A DNA stretch of 64,000 nucleotides from Paralithodes platypus (Eukaryota; Arthropoda; Malacostraca; Decapoda; Lithodidae): assembly GCA_032716605.1 (NCBI GenBank), contig CM064509.1:37853921-37917920 (forward strand). Direction: 5' to 3'. Position 1 is the stretch's first letter; each line of letters starts with the position of its first letter. The notes below the pieces were generated by a model. That model was given only the letters and a program-made list of their open reading frames with translations, was not told the DNA's origin and made no database searches. Made by a program: the position numbers and the translations under genes. This document shows positions 52,547-62,520 of this stretch, piece by piece.

Positions 52547-53053
52547 CAGTAAAAGTCCTGTTATCCGAACACGGATAGTCCGAAAATCCCAATGGTTCGA
52601 ACTTTTAATGGCGGCTGACGAAGCCATTTTCCGTCTACCAGTGCTCTGATCGGTGGTCACATTCACTAATTCCACTCGTTTTTCAGACCTCGTAGTGCTT
52701 GTTACTCCCTGGTGATGACTACTTAACACTTCTAAGCATTATGGTAAGTAATAAAACAACCTATCCAATTAAGTCCATTGGCACTATGAAACACCATTGA
52801 TTTGACTCGAAAACAATGCCACCGATCTTTAGTTGAACAATAATAACCCGTAGCTACAAGTTGTTGTTGTCGTTGTTGCTAGGCTGGCCAACAATCTACC
52901 GCCCTCAATAAAGTTACAGTTTAATGGAGTTTGCTTTGGCTTTTACTATTCTAAATAGTATTAGGTAAAATTCAATTCAATTCCATAGAGCATAATTATA
53001 ATAATATTTATTGCATACCGTACATCAGTGGCGGTCGATATAGCCACACAAGA

Positions 53054-53084
<31 letters not shown>

Positions 53085-53661
53085 TATCCAAACTTTTAAA
53101 GCAAAATTGGATAAATGTAGAGAGAGAGACAGGACAACACGAGCTTAGGCTCAAATCCTGTATACTACAATTAGGTGAGTACAATTAGGTGAGTACACTC
53201 ACTCGACAATAACACAAGTGTGTTTCGGTAATGATACCGGTACACTGATTTTTCATTTGAACTTATAACTTGTTTGATGAAAGTTTATTATGAAATATTA
53301 TAAAGAATTAAGGTAAGTACTGTACAGTATATACGAGATATACTGTATAGTAGCCTACTAATGATTAAATTATCGTATTTCGACGATTTCGGTCACTCGG
53401 AAAATCAGCTGATGAATCTCGGCGCTCCAAATTCACTTGCATTGAAAGTATATTCGTCGTATAAGACCACCCATGGTTTTGGAGGGTTTATTTAAGGCTT
53501 GGAAATGTGTCTTATACGCCGGTATATACCATATCATGTCTTTATTTATTAATCATGTGCGTATTTATAGTGTTTTCAGGGGTCCCTCCCAACAGTCCGA
53601 ATAATCCACTAATCCGAAACACTGTCGGTCCGCTGCCATTCGGATTAAAGGACTTTTACTG
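52547..53661. mobile_element. Tigger/pogo-like non-autonomous element, 1.1 kb
   Basis: Ends CAGTAAAAGTCCTGTTATCC and (other strand) CAGTAAAAGTCCTTTAATCC, then GAA, with TA on both sides (52545-52546, 53662-53663). Such CAGTA...TCC-ATCCGAA termini are typical of pogo/Tigger elements. No transposase (no DDE-type frame) is visible. It includes an (AC)n run near 53057-53080. Confidence 0.85.
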
Positions 53662-53734
53662 TATATGATTCAAATGGGCGAATACCATCTCAATAAACCC
53701 TCTTAATTTATATTTTTTCACCAGCCAACTTGAC

Positions 53735-53822
53735 TTCTAAACTCGTTAATGAAATCAACAAATATATGCGGCACTCCAAGGACTCGAACCTATGATACTC
53801 ACACATAGGTCCTTTGTAAACT
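53735..53822 (-). mobile_element. tRNA-derived SINE, - strand
   Basis: On the - strand TGAGTATCATAGGTTCGAGT then CCTTGGAGTGCCGCATATAT and TTGTTGATTTCATTAACGAG matches the 54840 SINE after its B box (GGTTCGAGTCC). Confidence 0.75.
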
Positions 53823-53950
53823 GCAAAAAAGGCGTCATGGTAAAACGGGTTAACGACGCTGCAAAATTAAAAGGCGTCCTGGTGCTGAAGGGGGTTAACG
53901 ACGCTGCAAAATTAAAGAATGGTTCAAGAATACAAGCATAAGTATCTCAC

Positions 53951-54121
53951 CTTATATCTTCGGGAGTGGGAAGCCTTGTGTCCTCGTTTGGGCATGAAGT
54001 TAAGGTGGTTGTAGTTCAGTGGTGGAAGTTTGGGTAGGTTTGTTAGGAAGGCTTGTGGTGTGGTGTCGCCGTGTTGGGGAAGGTCTTCATACTGGGTGTG
54101 GCGGTGAAGGGTATCGTCATT
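53951..54121 (-). CDS. Candidate internal exon of an unidentified - strand gene
   Basis: On the - strand an acceptor (CAAATTCTTCTTATTCCAG) precedes 171 bp open in phase 0, followed by a donor (ATATAAG|GTGAGATAC). The 57 residues run NDDTLHRHTQYEDLPQHGDT, then TPQAFLTNLPKLPPLNYNHL, then NFMPKRGHKASHSRRYK. The codon content looks protein-like, and it is not a known transposon piece. I do not recognise the family. Both flanks are intergenic repeat DNA. A possible partner exon is at 43223-43330, across a 10.6-kb gap full of transposons. Confidence 0.4.
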
Positions 54122-54154
54122 CTGGAATAAGAAGAATTTGTATAAGTATTATAA

Positions 54155-54375
54155 TGTAAAACTTGCAAAATAAACAAACCAAAACTTGGACAAAGACAAT
54201 AAAAAGGCAAAAGAACTAATCAAAATCGCTATGTGGAAACAATGCTTTAGCAAAATGAAAATCAGTCTTGGAGTGTACTGTAGTACAGTACAGCAAAATA
54301 AAATTATGAAATAAACAAAACACAATCCACCACATAGGGTTTACATAACTACATGAGTAAGTTAATCTGCTTCCA
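54155..54375 (+). repeat. Repeat family R copy
   Basis: AAACTTGCAAAATAAACAAA, AATCGCTATGTGGAAACAAT, CCACCACATAGGGTTTACAT and ATGAGTAAGTTAATCTG, in the usual order. GTACAGTACAG microsatellite-like words sit in the middle. Confidence 0.75.
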
Positions 54376-54839
54376 AAGCAAACTAATCGCACACAATGCA
54401 CTATTGTCACGTTCAAGGAATTAGTCAATTTGGGAAGTCTCAGACCTTCTGGTACTGTACAGCTTTCATAAAACTTTTTAGTTTTGTTGGTTCAAAGGCC
54501 TACACTAGTTCCTCAGATTGTGTTACTCAAGGACCATTGTATCAGCTAATTCATCCCCTCAAACCGCTGAATATCAAACTACAGTACCCGATTATTATTA
54601 TAATGTAAAACTTGCAAAATAAACAAACCAAACAGCCCTCTGCGGGTCCCCCAATGAATTACAATAAACATCCATGATCGCATACTGTAACTCCGAACTA
54701 GGGAAACCTCTGAGGCTGAAAGTGGCATCAAGCTGGTATATGAGCGACAGTCCAACACAAATCCCTCCCCTTTATTACGCATATCCCTTTGGATTCGAAA
54801 CTGCATAATAAATCGTAGGCTTGTCCACCATTCTTTAAC

Positions 54840-54990
54840 TGTCTTCATAGTGCAATGGATAAAATAATGCACCAAATTTTGGTGTGAGCATCCTAGGTTC
54901 GAATCCCTGGACTGCCACATTTATTTGTTGATTTCATTAATTGAGTTTAGAGGTGAAGTTGGTTGGTGGAAAAAAATCTAATAATATGAG
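54840..54990 (+). mobile_element. tRNA-derived SINE (reference copy)
   Basis: AGTGCAATGGATAAAATAAT resembles an A box. GGTTCGAATCC (54896-54906) is a B box, then CTGGACTGCCACATTTATTT and GTTGATTTCATTAATTGAGT. The head does not keep a tRNA acceptor stem, and a non-tRNA tail follows. Other copies are at 44020, 46058 and 53735. Confidence 0.8.
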
Positions 54991-55054
54991 GGACAGTTCA
55001 ACACAAATCCCTCCCCTTTATTACGCATATCCCTTTATTATATATGTACCGGTA

Positions 55055-55235
55055 CTGTATACTCAGGCACATACCCATAGCTGGGGGTGGTCGACTCAAG
55101 ACAGAGCCTGAACAGGGACAACACAACATAACAGAAACAAACAAAATATAAACATTCACACATCTAAGTCGCCCAGGAGCAGACCCAGAGACCATGGATA
55201 ACTAAGGGCCTCCAGCACTCCCCCAGTCCCTTTAT
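55055..55235 (+). repeat. Repeat family X
   Basis: ACTCAGGCACATACCCATAG, GGGGTGGTCGACTCAAGACA, GAGCCTGAACAGGGACAAC, AGTCGCCCAGGAGCAGACCC and CCTCCAGCACTCCCCCAGTC match X at 7862 and 55676. Confidence 0.68.
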
Positions 55236-55353
55236 TATATGAATGTATGTAAGTATGTATTTTCTCACATGACGAAAACAAATCACCAACCAGGCTCACA
55301 ACCCCTCCGAACAGACAATTGTCGGAAATGGCAGATGATACCCATGCCAGCGA

Positions 55354-55479
55354 GGAGCCTCCCCCAACGCGCCCCTGTCGACCTTGCCCGGATCGGTCTC
55401 TTTAGCAGCTAAATCAGGAGCCTCCCCCAACGCGCCCCTGTCGACCTTGCCCGGACCGGTCTCTTTAGCAGCTAAATCA
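55354..55479 (+). repeat. Tandem duplication, 2 x 63 bp
   Basis: GGAGCCTCCCCCAACGCGCC to CTTTAGCAGCTAAATCA occurs twice with one base difference (GGATCGG / GGACCGG). It is in frame (21 codons) on both strands, but no gene is recognised around it. Confidence 0.93.
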
Positions 55480-55639
55480 GTAAAACCATCAGGCAGGCAA
55501 GCCTGGACACCTTTTTCTCCCACTAAAATTTATTTCATCCAACTTATTCTTGCCCTATCCCCACTTCCCTCTAACCTCCTTTCACAACTATTTTTTAATT
55601 GATTGATTGATTGAGTAGGCCTATATAATCTGGCACCTT

Positions 55640-55985
55640 CCCCAGTTTTCCTTTTTCGTTTTTATTTTTATTTTTTTATGGGGGTGGCCGACTCAAGACA
55701 AGAGCCCAAACAGGGAGATCAAACACATCAGAAAAACAAAACAAAACACAAAATCACACATCGTCGTCCAGGAGAAATACCCAGAAACCCAGGCCCACTT
55801 GGGGTCCCCAGCAAAAGATTCCCAGGTCGCAGATCCCCCGGAGAGGCGCCGATTTCCGCAGGTAGACCCGCAGCGAAGCTTTACCACCTCAAGCCCGCCC
55901 ACCATGTTTCCAGACGCACCCTTCACTACCAACGGCTCCTCGGGCCAGGCGGTTGACGGATTATTATCTAGTCCAACTGTCGAAT
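55640..55985 (+). repeat. Repeat family X, longest copy
   Basis: GGGGGTGGCCGACTCAAGAC, CGTCGTCCAGGAGAAATACC, CCCCCGGAGAGGCGCCGATT, GGTAGACCCGCAGCGAAGC and TTATTATCTAGTCCAACTGT. It gives the full order of family X as I can see it in this window. The function and family are unknown. Confidence 0.68.
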
Positions 55986-56129
55986 TACCCTTTCTCCCAA
56001 ACGACCGTGTTTACATTTATATATTCACAAGCATTCTCCATTCAGTCCCTTTATTACATACGTTAAAATCATATATTACAGTTCTTATCATGTCTTAGGG
56101 AGTACAATACATAACAAAAATTAGAATCT

Positions 56130-56680
56130 GCAGAAAACCGATTGGCCCACTCACAGCACATCCCTCTCACAGCACATCCCTCTCACACCCAACTCATCTC
56201 GTTCATGTTCATCTAACTTTAGCTTAAAGCTCTCTATCGTTCTTGATCCCACTAGAGCACTTGGTAGCCTATTCCACATCTACAACTCTGTTACCAAACC
56301 GGTATTTGCCTATATCTTTCCTGAAACAAAATTTATCCAATTAGAAACCATTTGCTTGAGTTCTCTTGCTATCACTGAGCTTAAGTAAATCTTTCATATC
56401 TCCTATATTAATCCCACTTGAACACCTATATCATATCCCCTCGAACTCTGCTTCTGTAAGCCTAGTTTCTTCAACCTTTCTTCATAAGGAAGATTTTTAA
56501 TATTATGGATCATTTTTTTAATATTATGGATCATTTTTTTAATATTATGGATAATTTTTTTAATATTATGGATAATTTTTGTAATATTATGGATCATTTT
56601 TTTAATATTATGGATCATTTTTTTAATATTATGGATAATTGTTTTAATATTATGGATCATTTTTGTCATTCTCAAAATTT
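56130..56680 (-). pseudogene. CR1/L2-like LINE fragment with an in-frame minisatellite
   Basis: On the - strand: a 21-bp repeat encoding HNIKKMI units, then NLPYEERLKKLGLQKQSSRG, then after frameshifts FCFRKDIGKYRFGNRVVDVW and NRLPSALVGSRTIESFKLKL. This is the C-terminal tail of a CR1/L2-type LINE. No RT motif remains. Confidence 0.78.
56505..56668 (-). repeat. Minisatellite, ~8 x 21 bp, in LINE coding sequence
   Basis: Units of ATGGATCATTTTTTTAATAT(T) with C/A and T/G variants. Twenty-one is a multiple of three, so the - strand frame stays open (repeated HNIKKMI / HNIKKII) and joins NLPYEERLKKLGL. Confidence 0.93.
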
Positions 56681-56894
56681 AGATTCAATTCAATATACGT
56701 GTTTTCCATGTATTACCTAGTCTCTCACACCCAAACACACATTCTCTCTCTCACTCAACAATGTATGAGGTTACAATTACAAGTTATGAGGCCTAAATCA
56801 GGATTTTCACGTGCCTCTGAACTGTGCAATTGTGCATAAAAATTGTACTGTACATATATACTTTACCAGCATAATAAACATTATCTATCTATCC

Positions 56895-56998
56895 TCAACC
56901 CCTTCTGTAGTACGAGCAACTTCTATAACATATTATTCTAGCTATATTTATACGATTTTATGCAGTTTGAGAATATGTGTTAGTAAAAAGGGTTAATC
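56895..56998. mobile_element. T1 MITE, short partial copy
   Basis: CAACCCCTTCTGTAGTACG, TATTATTCTAGCTATATTTA, TACGATTTTATGCAGTTTG and a terminal AGGGTTAA. It matches 34361-34435, then jumps to the other end. Confidence 0.68.
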
Positions 56999-57033
56999 TA
57001 AGTGAGAGCTTGAGTTTATACGAAAAATGCATC

Positions 57034-57705
57034 AGTACTGCTCAGAAACACAAGATATAACCAGGGCTGGGTGCGTACCTATTGGACAGAGCCCGCATAC
57101 CAAACACCAAAAGGTACACACGTTATCAAATGAAATTTTATTTTAAGTGGATAACTTCCACCAGAGATGTTGTATTTTTCAATTAGAAAAAGATAAAAGA
57201 CATATAGGCCTAATCTGAGGAGGGAAAATTTGTTGTGAAAACCAATAGTTACGCAGTGCGTGCGTGGCGCCCAATAGGAATGCGCGTACATTCAGAGCAC
57301 CATGCACTGCGTACCTTCTGGACCACTCTTGGGCTAAATTGACTTGGATGGTACTCGGACAGTTTCAGCGAAAAGTGTCTCTTATTAAATTACATTAACA
57401 ATTGCATGTTCTTTTATTTAATAATTTTCATTTTAGTAAGCGTTGTTTCCACATAGCGATTTTGATAATTTAATTTGACTTTATATTGTCCTTGTCCCAA
57501 TTTTGGTTTGTTTAGTTTGCAAGTTTTACATTTTAATTCATCCTTGTAGTAGAGGTGGCCTTAGAATGTCATGTAATGTAGCTTAAGACTCTCTGGCAGC
57601 CGTTTGACAAAGTGCGTACCTATTGGTTTTTGGTGTGTGGGCTCTGTTCAATAGGTACACACCCAGCCTTGGCTTTATCTTGTGTTTCTGAGCAGTCCTG
57701 GTGTG
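57034..57705. mobile_element. Fold-back element with ~80-bp arms, split by repeat R
   Basis: The left arm (57034-57116: CTGCTCAGAAACACAAGATA, CCAGGGCTGGGTGCGTACC, TATTGGACAGAGCCCGCA) is inverted at 57613-57702 (AATAGGTACACACCCAGCC, TTATCTTGTGTTTCTGAGCA). Family R (57405-57540) lies inside. No ORF is recognised. Confidence 0.82.
57405..57540 (-). repeat. Repeat family R inside the fold-back
   Basis: Almost the same as 7185-7320: TTTAATAATTTTCATTTTAG, CCACATAGCGATTTTGATAA and TTTGGTTTGTTTAGTTTGC. Confidence 0.78.
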
Positions 57706-58214
57706 TTTTTCTTATACACTACATCACGGAATGTACCTGCTGCAAATAGAAAAAAGTTATAATTTTCAATTTCAAAATGGGTCATTAGACACTAAAAAAA
57801 AAAAGTGCAACCCTTAGATTTTCGTAAGAAAACAGTGTTTTTTACACTTTAACTTCTTTTTGTTGCTGCATCATACCAAACTAAACTATTGATACCTGAT
57901 GACATGAAGGCATAATGGTTAAGCTTTAAGATGAGATCAAATTTAAATGCCTGTGTTGTCATATCCTGTGGAGAGGTTTATAAATGCCAAGTGCGTATGT
58001 ATTTGTTACCTTACCCTATACATATAGGAATTTTAATGTAACTCTAGTATAGTTATAAAATATATTGCAATGAAATTACTAATGACACATGTATGTTAGC
58101 AAGTACCTATACACCCCTTTCAGTAGCAATAGACAGGTCGATTTGCGGTCATCACCGGCTTTTTGGTCAGGAATATCAACACCATAACACATTGAAAGAC
58201 AAGGAGTCAAGTGG
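57706..58214. other. No confident feature
   Basis: AT-rich, no recognisable coding or repeat structure. Confidence 0.4.
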
Positions 58215-58299
58215 AGTACATACATACATAAAAGTTTAAGGCTGAGTGCTCCACACATACGTGCAGTTTCAGTCTCTTGTCCTAATGGCGGCGTTCCAG

Positions 58300-58902
58300 G
58301 CAACTCTGAAGTGCGCATGGGGGTAATTAGACACCTCTCCCTGTGCGCATGTATTTGAGGTGTTTCCGTCACTAAAATATTCATTGTACCATTAATAGCA
58401 TTAATACTTATCCATATGCGCCTATTATGGGTTGATTATAAAGGTATTAACCTGAAACAACAATAAAACGAGTGAAAACAGCGTTTGGATGGTCAAAATC
58501 GGAGATATAGCCCGCGAGTTGTATAATGTATGGGTGAGGCAAGCTGCTTTCCCGCCAATTTCCCCCAAGGCCACTGAGACACAGTCGATCGATACTCTCT
58601 CTCTCTCTCTTGCATTCGCTTGCTATCAGTGATGACCACACCCTGCAACCGGATTTCTAATGTTAGCACGAAAATATACCTCAGAATAAGGGAATAACAG
58701 GGAAAATAGGTGATAACTGAAGGAGAGGAGGAAAGTGGGGAAGGAGGGGAGGTAGAGGACTGAGATTTTGCATGGCCCAGGGGCCAAAAAAAAAAAAAAT
58801 AAATAAAAAATAAAAATAAATAAAAAATAAAAAAAATTTATGTCAAAAGTTGATTTTTTTCTTCTCTAACTCTTAAGAGTCTCCCTGCAGTTCCCGGGTT
58901 AA
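58300..58902 (-). mobile_element. TTAA element T5, copy in LINE C-terminus
   Basis: The right end is TTAACCCGGGAACTGCAGGG on the - strand (TTAA at 58899-58902). The left end, GCAACTCTGAAGTGCGCATG, has lost a clean TTAA. Collinear with 14901-15535, including TATCGATCGACTGTGTCTCA and GGCGGGAAAGCAG. It separates LTSEAAL from the final AWNAAIRTRD of the host LINE. Confidence 0.85.
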
Positions 58903-59760
58903 GGGCTGCTTCACTTGTCAAGTTTTTGGATTTGAAATCGGCACGCATAGTCCGATCCCAGGTCTTCCTCGGTCCACCCCTTGGTGCAGCTCCCTCCACA
59001 ATCACAGACCTACATTTTTTCACCCAATTTTGTTCATCCATTCTCTCCACATGTCCATACCATCCCAGTCTACTTGTACGCATCACCTCGCTAATACTCT
59101 TTATACCTAAACGTCTCCTCAGCTCATCATATGTTATTCTATCCTGCAGCCTGACCCCACACATCCATCTCACCATTCTCATCTCATTACGTTCCATTCT
59201 GTTGACATCCTCTACTTTAACGGCCTATGTTTCTGAGGTATACGTCATTGCACTTCTAACACATGAGGCATACACCTTTCCCTTCTGGGAGAGAGGCATT
59301 CTTTTCAAGGTCAGAATTGGCAGTAGTTTTCTGAACTTCCCCCAGCCACATCTAATTCTAGAGACAGTGGCAGCCTCTGCCCGACCACCGGCAGAGATGG
59401 TATCTCCTAGGTAACAAAACTTGTCCACCAGCTCCAATGACTCATTTCCAAAGTTCACAGCCACAGGATCATCACTTAACACAAGTTCGCCTTTGCATAC
59501 TACGCACTCAAATTTCTCTATTTCTGACTTATCGTTTGGCAGGGGTCCTTTTATTCTACTACAGCGCTTACTTACATGGTGTACTCAACATCGACAGATG
59601 CTACATCGAATAGAGTTAGCGCCCACACCCTTTCCACACACTGCACATGGGTATTCACCGCTCTTTTCCACATTGCCTCGTCTCAATCTACAATGCATAA
59701 CCTTGGGTTTGTTAATATTGACTCTTAAATCCTTGCTCGCCATGCCCTCTCTCTATCTTC
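58903..59760 (-). pseudogene. LINE C-terminal region with PHD-like finger
   Basis: Cysteine pattern: CAVCGKGVGANSIRCSICRC, a stop where Trp is expected, VHH, KRCSRIKGPL, then FECVVCKGEL. This is a C-x2-C ... C-x2-C ... H ... C ... C-x2-C array like a PHD finger. It is followed by LELVDKFCYLGDTISAGGRA, YASCVRSAMTYTSET, MRMVRWMCGVRLQDRITYDE, RLGWYGHVERMDEQNWVKK and PRGGPRKTWDRTM. Confidence 0.8.
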
Positions 59761-60677
59761 TGAATTTGGCCTCAGCATCTTGTATATTGTCAGCTATTAG
59801 GACTAAACCGTCTGCATAAAACAGTTCCCACGGTAGTCCGCCTCTAAAAGCTCTAGACAGTGCCTCCAGGACCATAATAAAGAGGGGGCTTAACACTGAA
59901 CCCTCATGAATTCCAACACAGACTGTGAACTCATCACTCAGTACACCTTTCACCCTCACCGCAGTTCGCGAGTCCTCATACATCTTCATTATCACACGCA
60001 CCAACCATTCTTCCACACCAAGTTTCCTCATAGCCCACTGCACAACATCTCTAGGCACCCTGTCAAAGGCCTTCTCCAGGTCTACAAACAAAATAAAGAA
60101 CCCTGCCTTTTAGTAAGTATCTTTCCTGTATCTGACTGACTATGAAGATAGCATCGGTTGTACCACGTCCTGGCATAAAGCCAATCTGCATATCATCAAT
60201 AGAGATGCTTTGCCTGATCAAACCCTCAAAGACTCTCTCACAGACCTTCATGATTTGGTCAAGCATTTTCAGGCCCCTATAATTTCCTCTATCTAGCGCA
60301 TCCCCTTTTCCTTTGTATATATTTACTATTACACTTTTTTTTTGCAAATCCTCAGGGATTTTTTCATCTTTAATAATGGTGTTTATCAACTCAGTGACTA
60401 AGTTGACACCAGTCTCCCCTGAGGCTTTTATAATCTCAGCGACAATGTCAGAGCAACCTGGAGCTATACCGTCCTTCAAATTATTTATTACGTTGCTCAC
60501 TACAGCTGGTGCTATCAAAGGAGGGGGTCCAGATATTGTTTTTTCGATACTAAGCTGTTCCTTATCCCATTCAAACTCTACATTTAGCAATCGTTCATAG
60601 TGTGCCTTCCATGCTTCTCTTGATTTCATTTTCTGCATACACAATCTTCCCATTATCATCTCTAACACACTGTTCAC
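59753..60677 (-). pseudogene. LINE reverse transcriptase domain (inactive)
   Basis: PPLIAPAVVSNVINNLKDG, APGCSDIVAEIIKASGE, KSVIVNIYKGKGDALDRGNY, RGLKMLDQIMKVCERV, IGFMPGRGTTDAIFIVSQIQ, then a break, FVDLEKAFDRVPRDVVQWAM, KMYEDSRTAVRVKG, VGIHEGSVLSPLF and LFYADGLVLIADN. The frame shifts near 60090. YADG (for YADD) and EG (for QG) at the two most conserved sites predict no activity. Confidence 0.87.
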
Positions 60678-61234
60678 CTATAATATCCCTACTGTCATTT
60701 TTAACTCGCCTAGCTAGGTTGAAGATCCCATTGGGATTGTCAGTGTTACACACTTGTTTGAGGACCAGGTCCTTAATGCCTTGTTTAGCATTGTAAAAAA
60801 CTCTTTTGGCAGTTCGTTTAGCTGCCTGGTATTCCTCCTTGATGCCTCCCTCCTTCCATACTTTGAAGCATCTCCTTTTCTCTTTCACGGCATGTTCTAC
60901 CTCATCGTTTCACCACCAGGAGGTTTTATTCCTGGGGTGACCCTTTGTTTTCCCACAGACTTTGTCAGTGTTAGCGAGAAGGCTATGCTTAATAAAATTC
61001 TATTGACTATGTACATCGCTAGGCCTGGCTTCCTTATTTCTATTAATTTCCTCGAGTTCACTATGAAACCTATCTCTAACGTCCTTGTTCTTCAGCAGCC
61101 ACACTTTCCTTTTGGGCATGTATACCTTCTTGCGCTTAGGATCTCTGTATAAGCTCATGTCGCACACCAGTAGCTTATGCTGGGGGATACATTCTTCGCT
61201 CAGGATGACCTTTACATCCCGAACCTCTTTCCTG

Positions 61235-61875
61235 TTAACCTCTGAAGTGCGCATGGGGGTAATTGGAAACGTCCCCCTGTGCTGACGTATTTGAGGTGTT
61301 TCCGCCACTAAAATATTCATTGTGCCATTAATAGCATTAATACTTATCCATATGCGCCTATTATGGGTTGATTATAAAGGTATTAACCTGAAACAACAAT
61401 AAAACGAGTGAAAACAGCGTTTGGATGGTCAAAATCGGAGATATAGCCCGCGAGTTGTATAATGTATGGGTGAGGCAATCTGCTTTCCCGCCAATTTCCC
61501 CCAAGGCCACTGAGACACAGTCGATCGATACTCTCTCTCTCTCTCTTGCACTCGCTTGCTATCAGTGATGACCACACCCTCCAATCGGATTTCTAATGTT
61601 AGCACGAAAATTACCTCAGAATAAGGGAATAAACAGGGAAAATAGGTGATAACTGAAGAGAGAGAGGAGAAAGTGGGGAAGGAGGGGAGGTAGAGGACTG
61701 AGATTTTGCATGGCCCAGGGGCCAAAAAAAAAAATAAAAATAAAAAAAAAAAAAATATAAAAAAATATTTTTTTTTCGATGTCAAAAGTTGATTTTTATT
61801 TTCTCTGACTCTTAAGAGTCTCCCCGCAGTGCGCCGGGGGAACTCTTAAGAGTCTCCCCGCAGCTCCCGGGTTAA
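61235..61875 (-). mobile_element. TTAA element T5, copy in the LINE endonuclease junction
   Basis: TTAA at 61235-61238 and 61872-61875, 641 bp. Ends TTAACCCGGGAGCTGCGGGG (- strand) and TTAACCTCTGAAGTGCGC (+ strand). Removing it together with one TTAA rejoins the LINE frame as ...DYFFV-N-RKEVRD..., a precise empty-site match. A-rich and palindromic CTCTTAAGAGT parts are as in the 14901 copy. Confidence 0.92.
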
Positions 61876-62520
61876 CAAAGAAGTAATCTATCTGGCTACT
61901 GGAGACCCTAGAGTTATATGTGACCAGATGGCTCTGTCTTTTCTTGAACTTTGTGTTACACACAACCATTTTGAGTGCAACGAAGGACTCCAGTATATAT
62001 TCGCCTTCCAGATTCCTCCTTCCGTAACCATATCCTCCATGCACTCCCTCGTATCCATCTGCAGATGCTCCCACGTGACCATTCAGGTCCCCTCCCAGGA
62101 TTGTTATTTCATTCTCCAAGAGGCCCAAAATGACACTGACGGCGTCATTCCAGAAGTCCTCTTTTAACTCTTTCTGTAGGCTAGCCTGTGGAGCATATGC
62201 AGATATCACATTTAGGATTCTTTCACCAACTTTCAACTTCAAAACAATCAGCCTTTCACTAACTCTCGTAATCTGAAGCACACTTTCCGCCAGCTCTTCA
62301 GCCACCAGAACACCCACTCCTCCTTTCGCTTTATCAGTCTCCACCCCCTTCCAGTAGATCCTATATCTTTTCTTTCTTCCAATCCACTGTACCCCAGGCC
62401 CTTTCCAGAGTGTTTCCTGGGCACAGCAGACGTCCACTCGCCTCCTCTCACACATCTCAGCCACTTCATTTGCACGCAGATTCAAACTGCCAACATTCAC
62501 ACGAGCAAGTCTGAGATTGT
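61876..62520 (-). pseudogene. LINE endonuclease domain
   Basis: NVGSLNLRANEVAEMCERRR, VDVCCAQETLWKG, KAKGGVGVLVAEELAESVL, RILNVISAYAPQASLQK, ILGGDLNGHVGASADGYEGV, HGGYGYGRRNLEGEYILESF and HLVTYNSRVSSSQIDYFFV. APE-type endonuclease with QET, GGDLNGHVG and SQIDYF motifs. It is uninterrupted up to the T5 insertion. The 5' end is truncated near 62520. Confidence 0.88.

Larger units (their letters stand above)
52465..53853. mobile_element. TTAA MITE family T6, carrying two inner elements
   Basis: TTAACACCTTCATCACCATG at the left and (other strand) TTAACCCGTTTTACCATGAC at the right, with TTAA at 52465-52468 and 53850-53853. A 1.1-kb TA element (52547-53661) and a tRNA-derived SINE (about 53735-53822) lie inside. 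A second right end (GGCGTCCTGGTGCTGAAGGG, GTTAAC) follows at 53875-53899 with duplicated GACGCTGCAAAATTAAA. Confidence 0.72.
58215..62520 (-). pseudogene. RTE-like LINE with PHD-like finger, interrupted by two T5 elements
   Basis: Order on the - strand: endonuclease (61876-62520), T5, linker (60600-61234), reverse transcriptase (59760-60600), Cys/His finger (about 59490-59690), C-terminal domain (58903-59480), T5, end (58215-58300, AWNAAIRTRD) and a CATACATA tail. The RT catalytic box is YADG instead of YADD, and several stops and frameshifts break it, so it is dead. The overall plan resembles RTE-type LINEs that carry an extra PHD-like finger after the RT; clade by eye only. Confidence 0.85.

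Noticed and set aside
60595..60888. Separate genes for the ORFs between 58.8 and 62.5 kb
   Set aside because: In order and orientation they are pieces of one decayed LINE interrupted by T5 elements and frameshifts.
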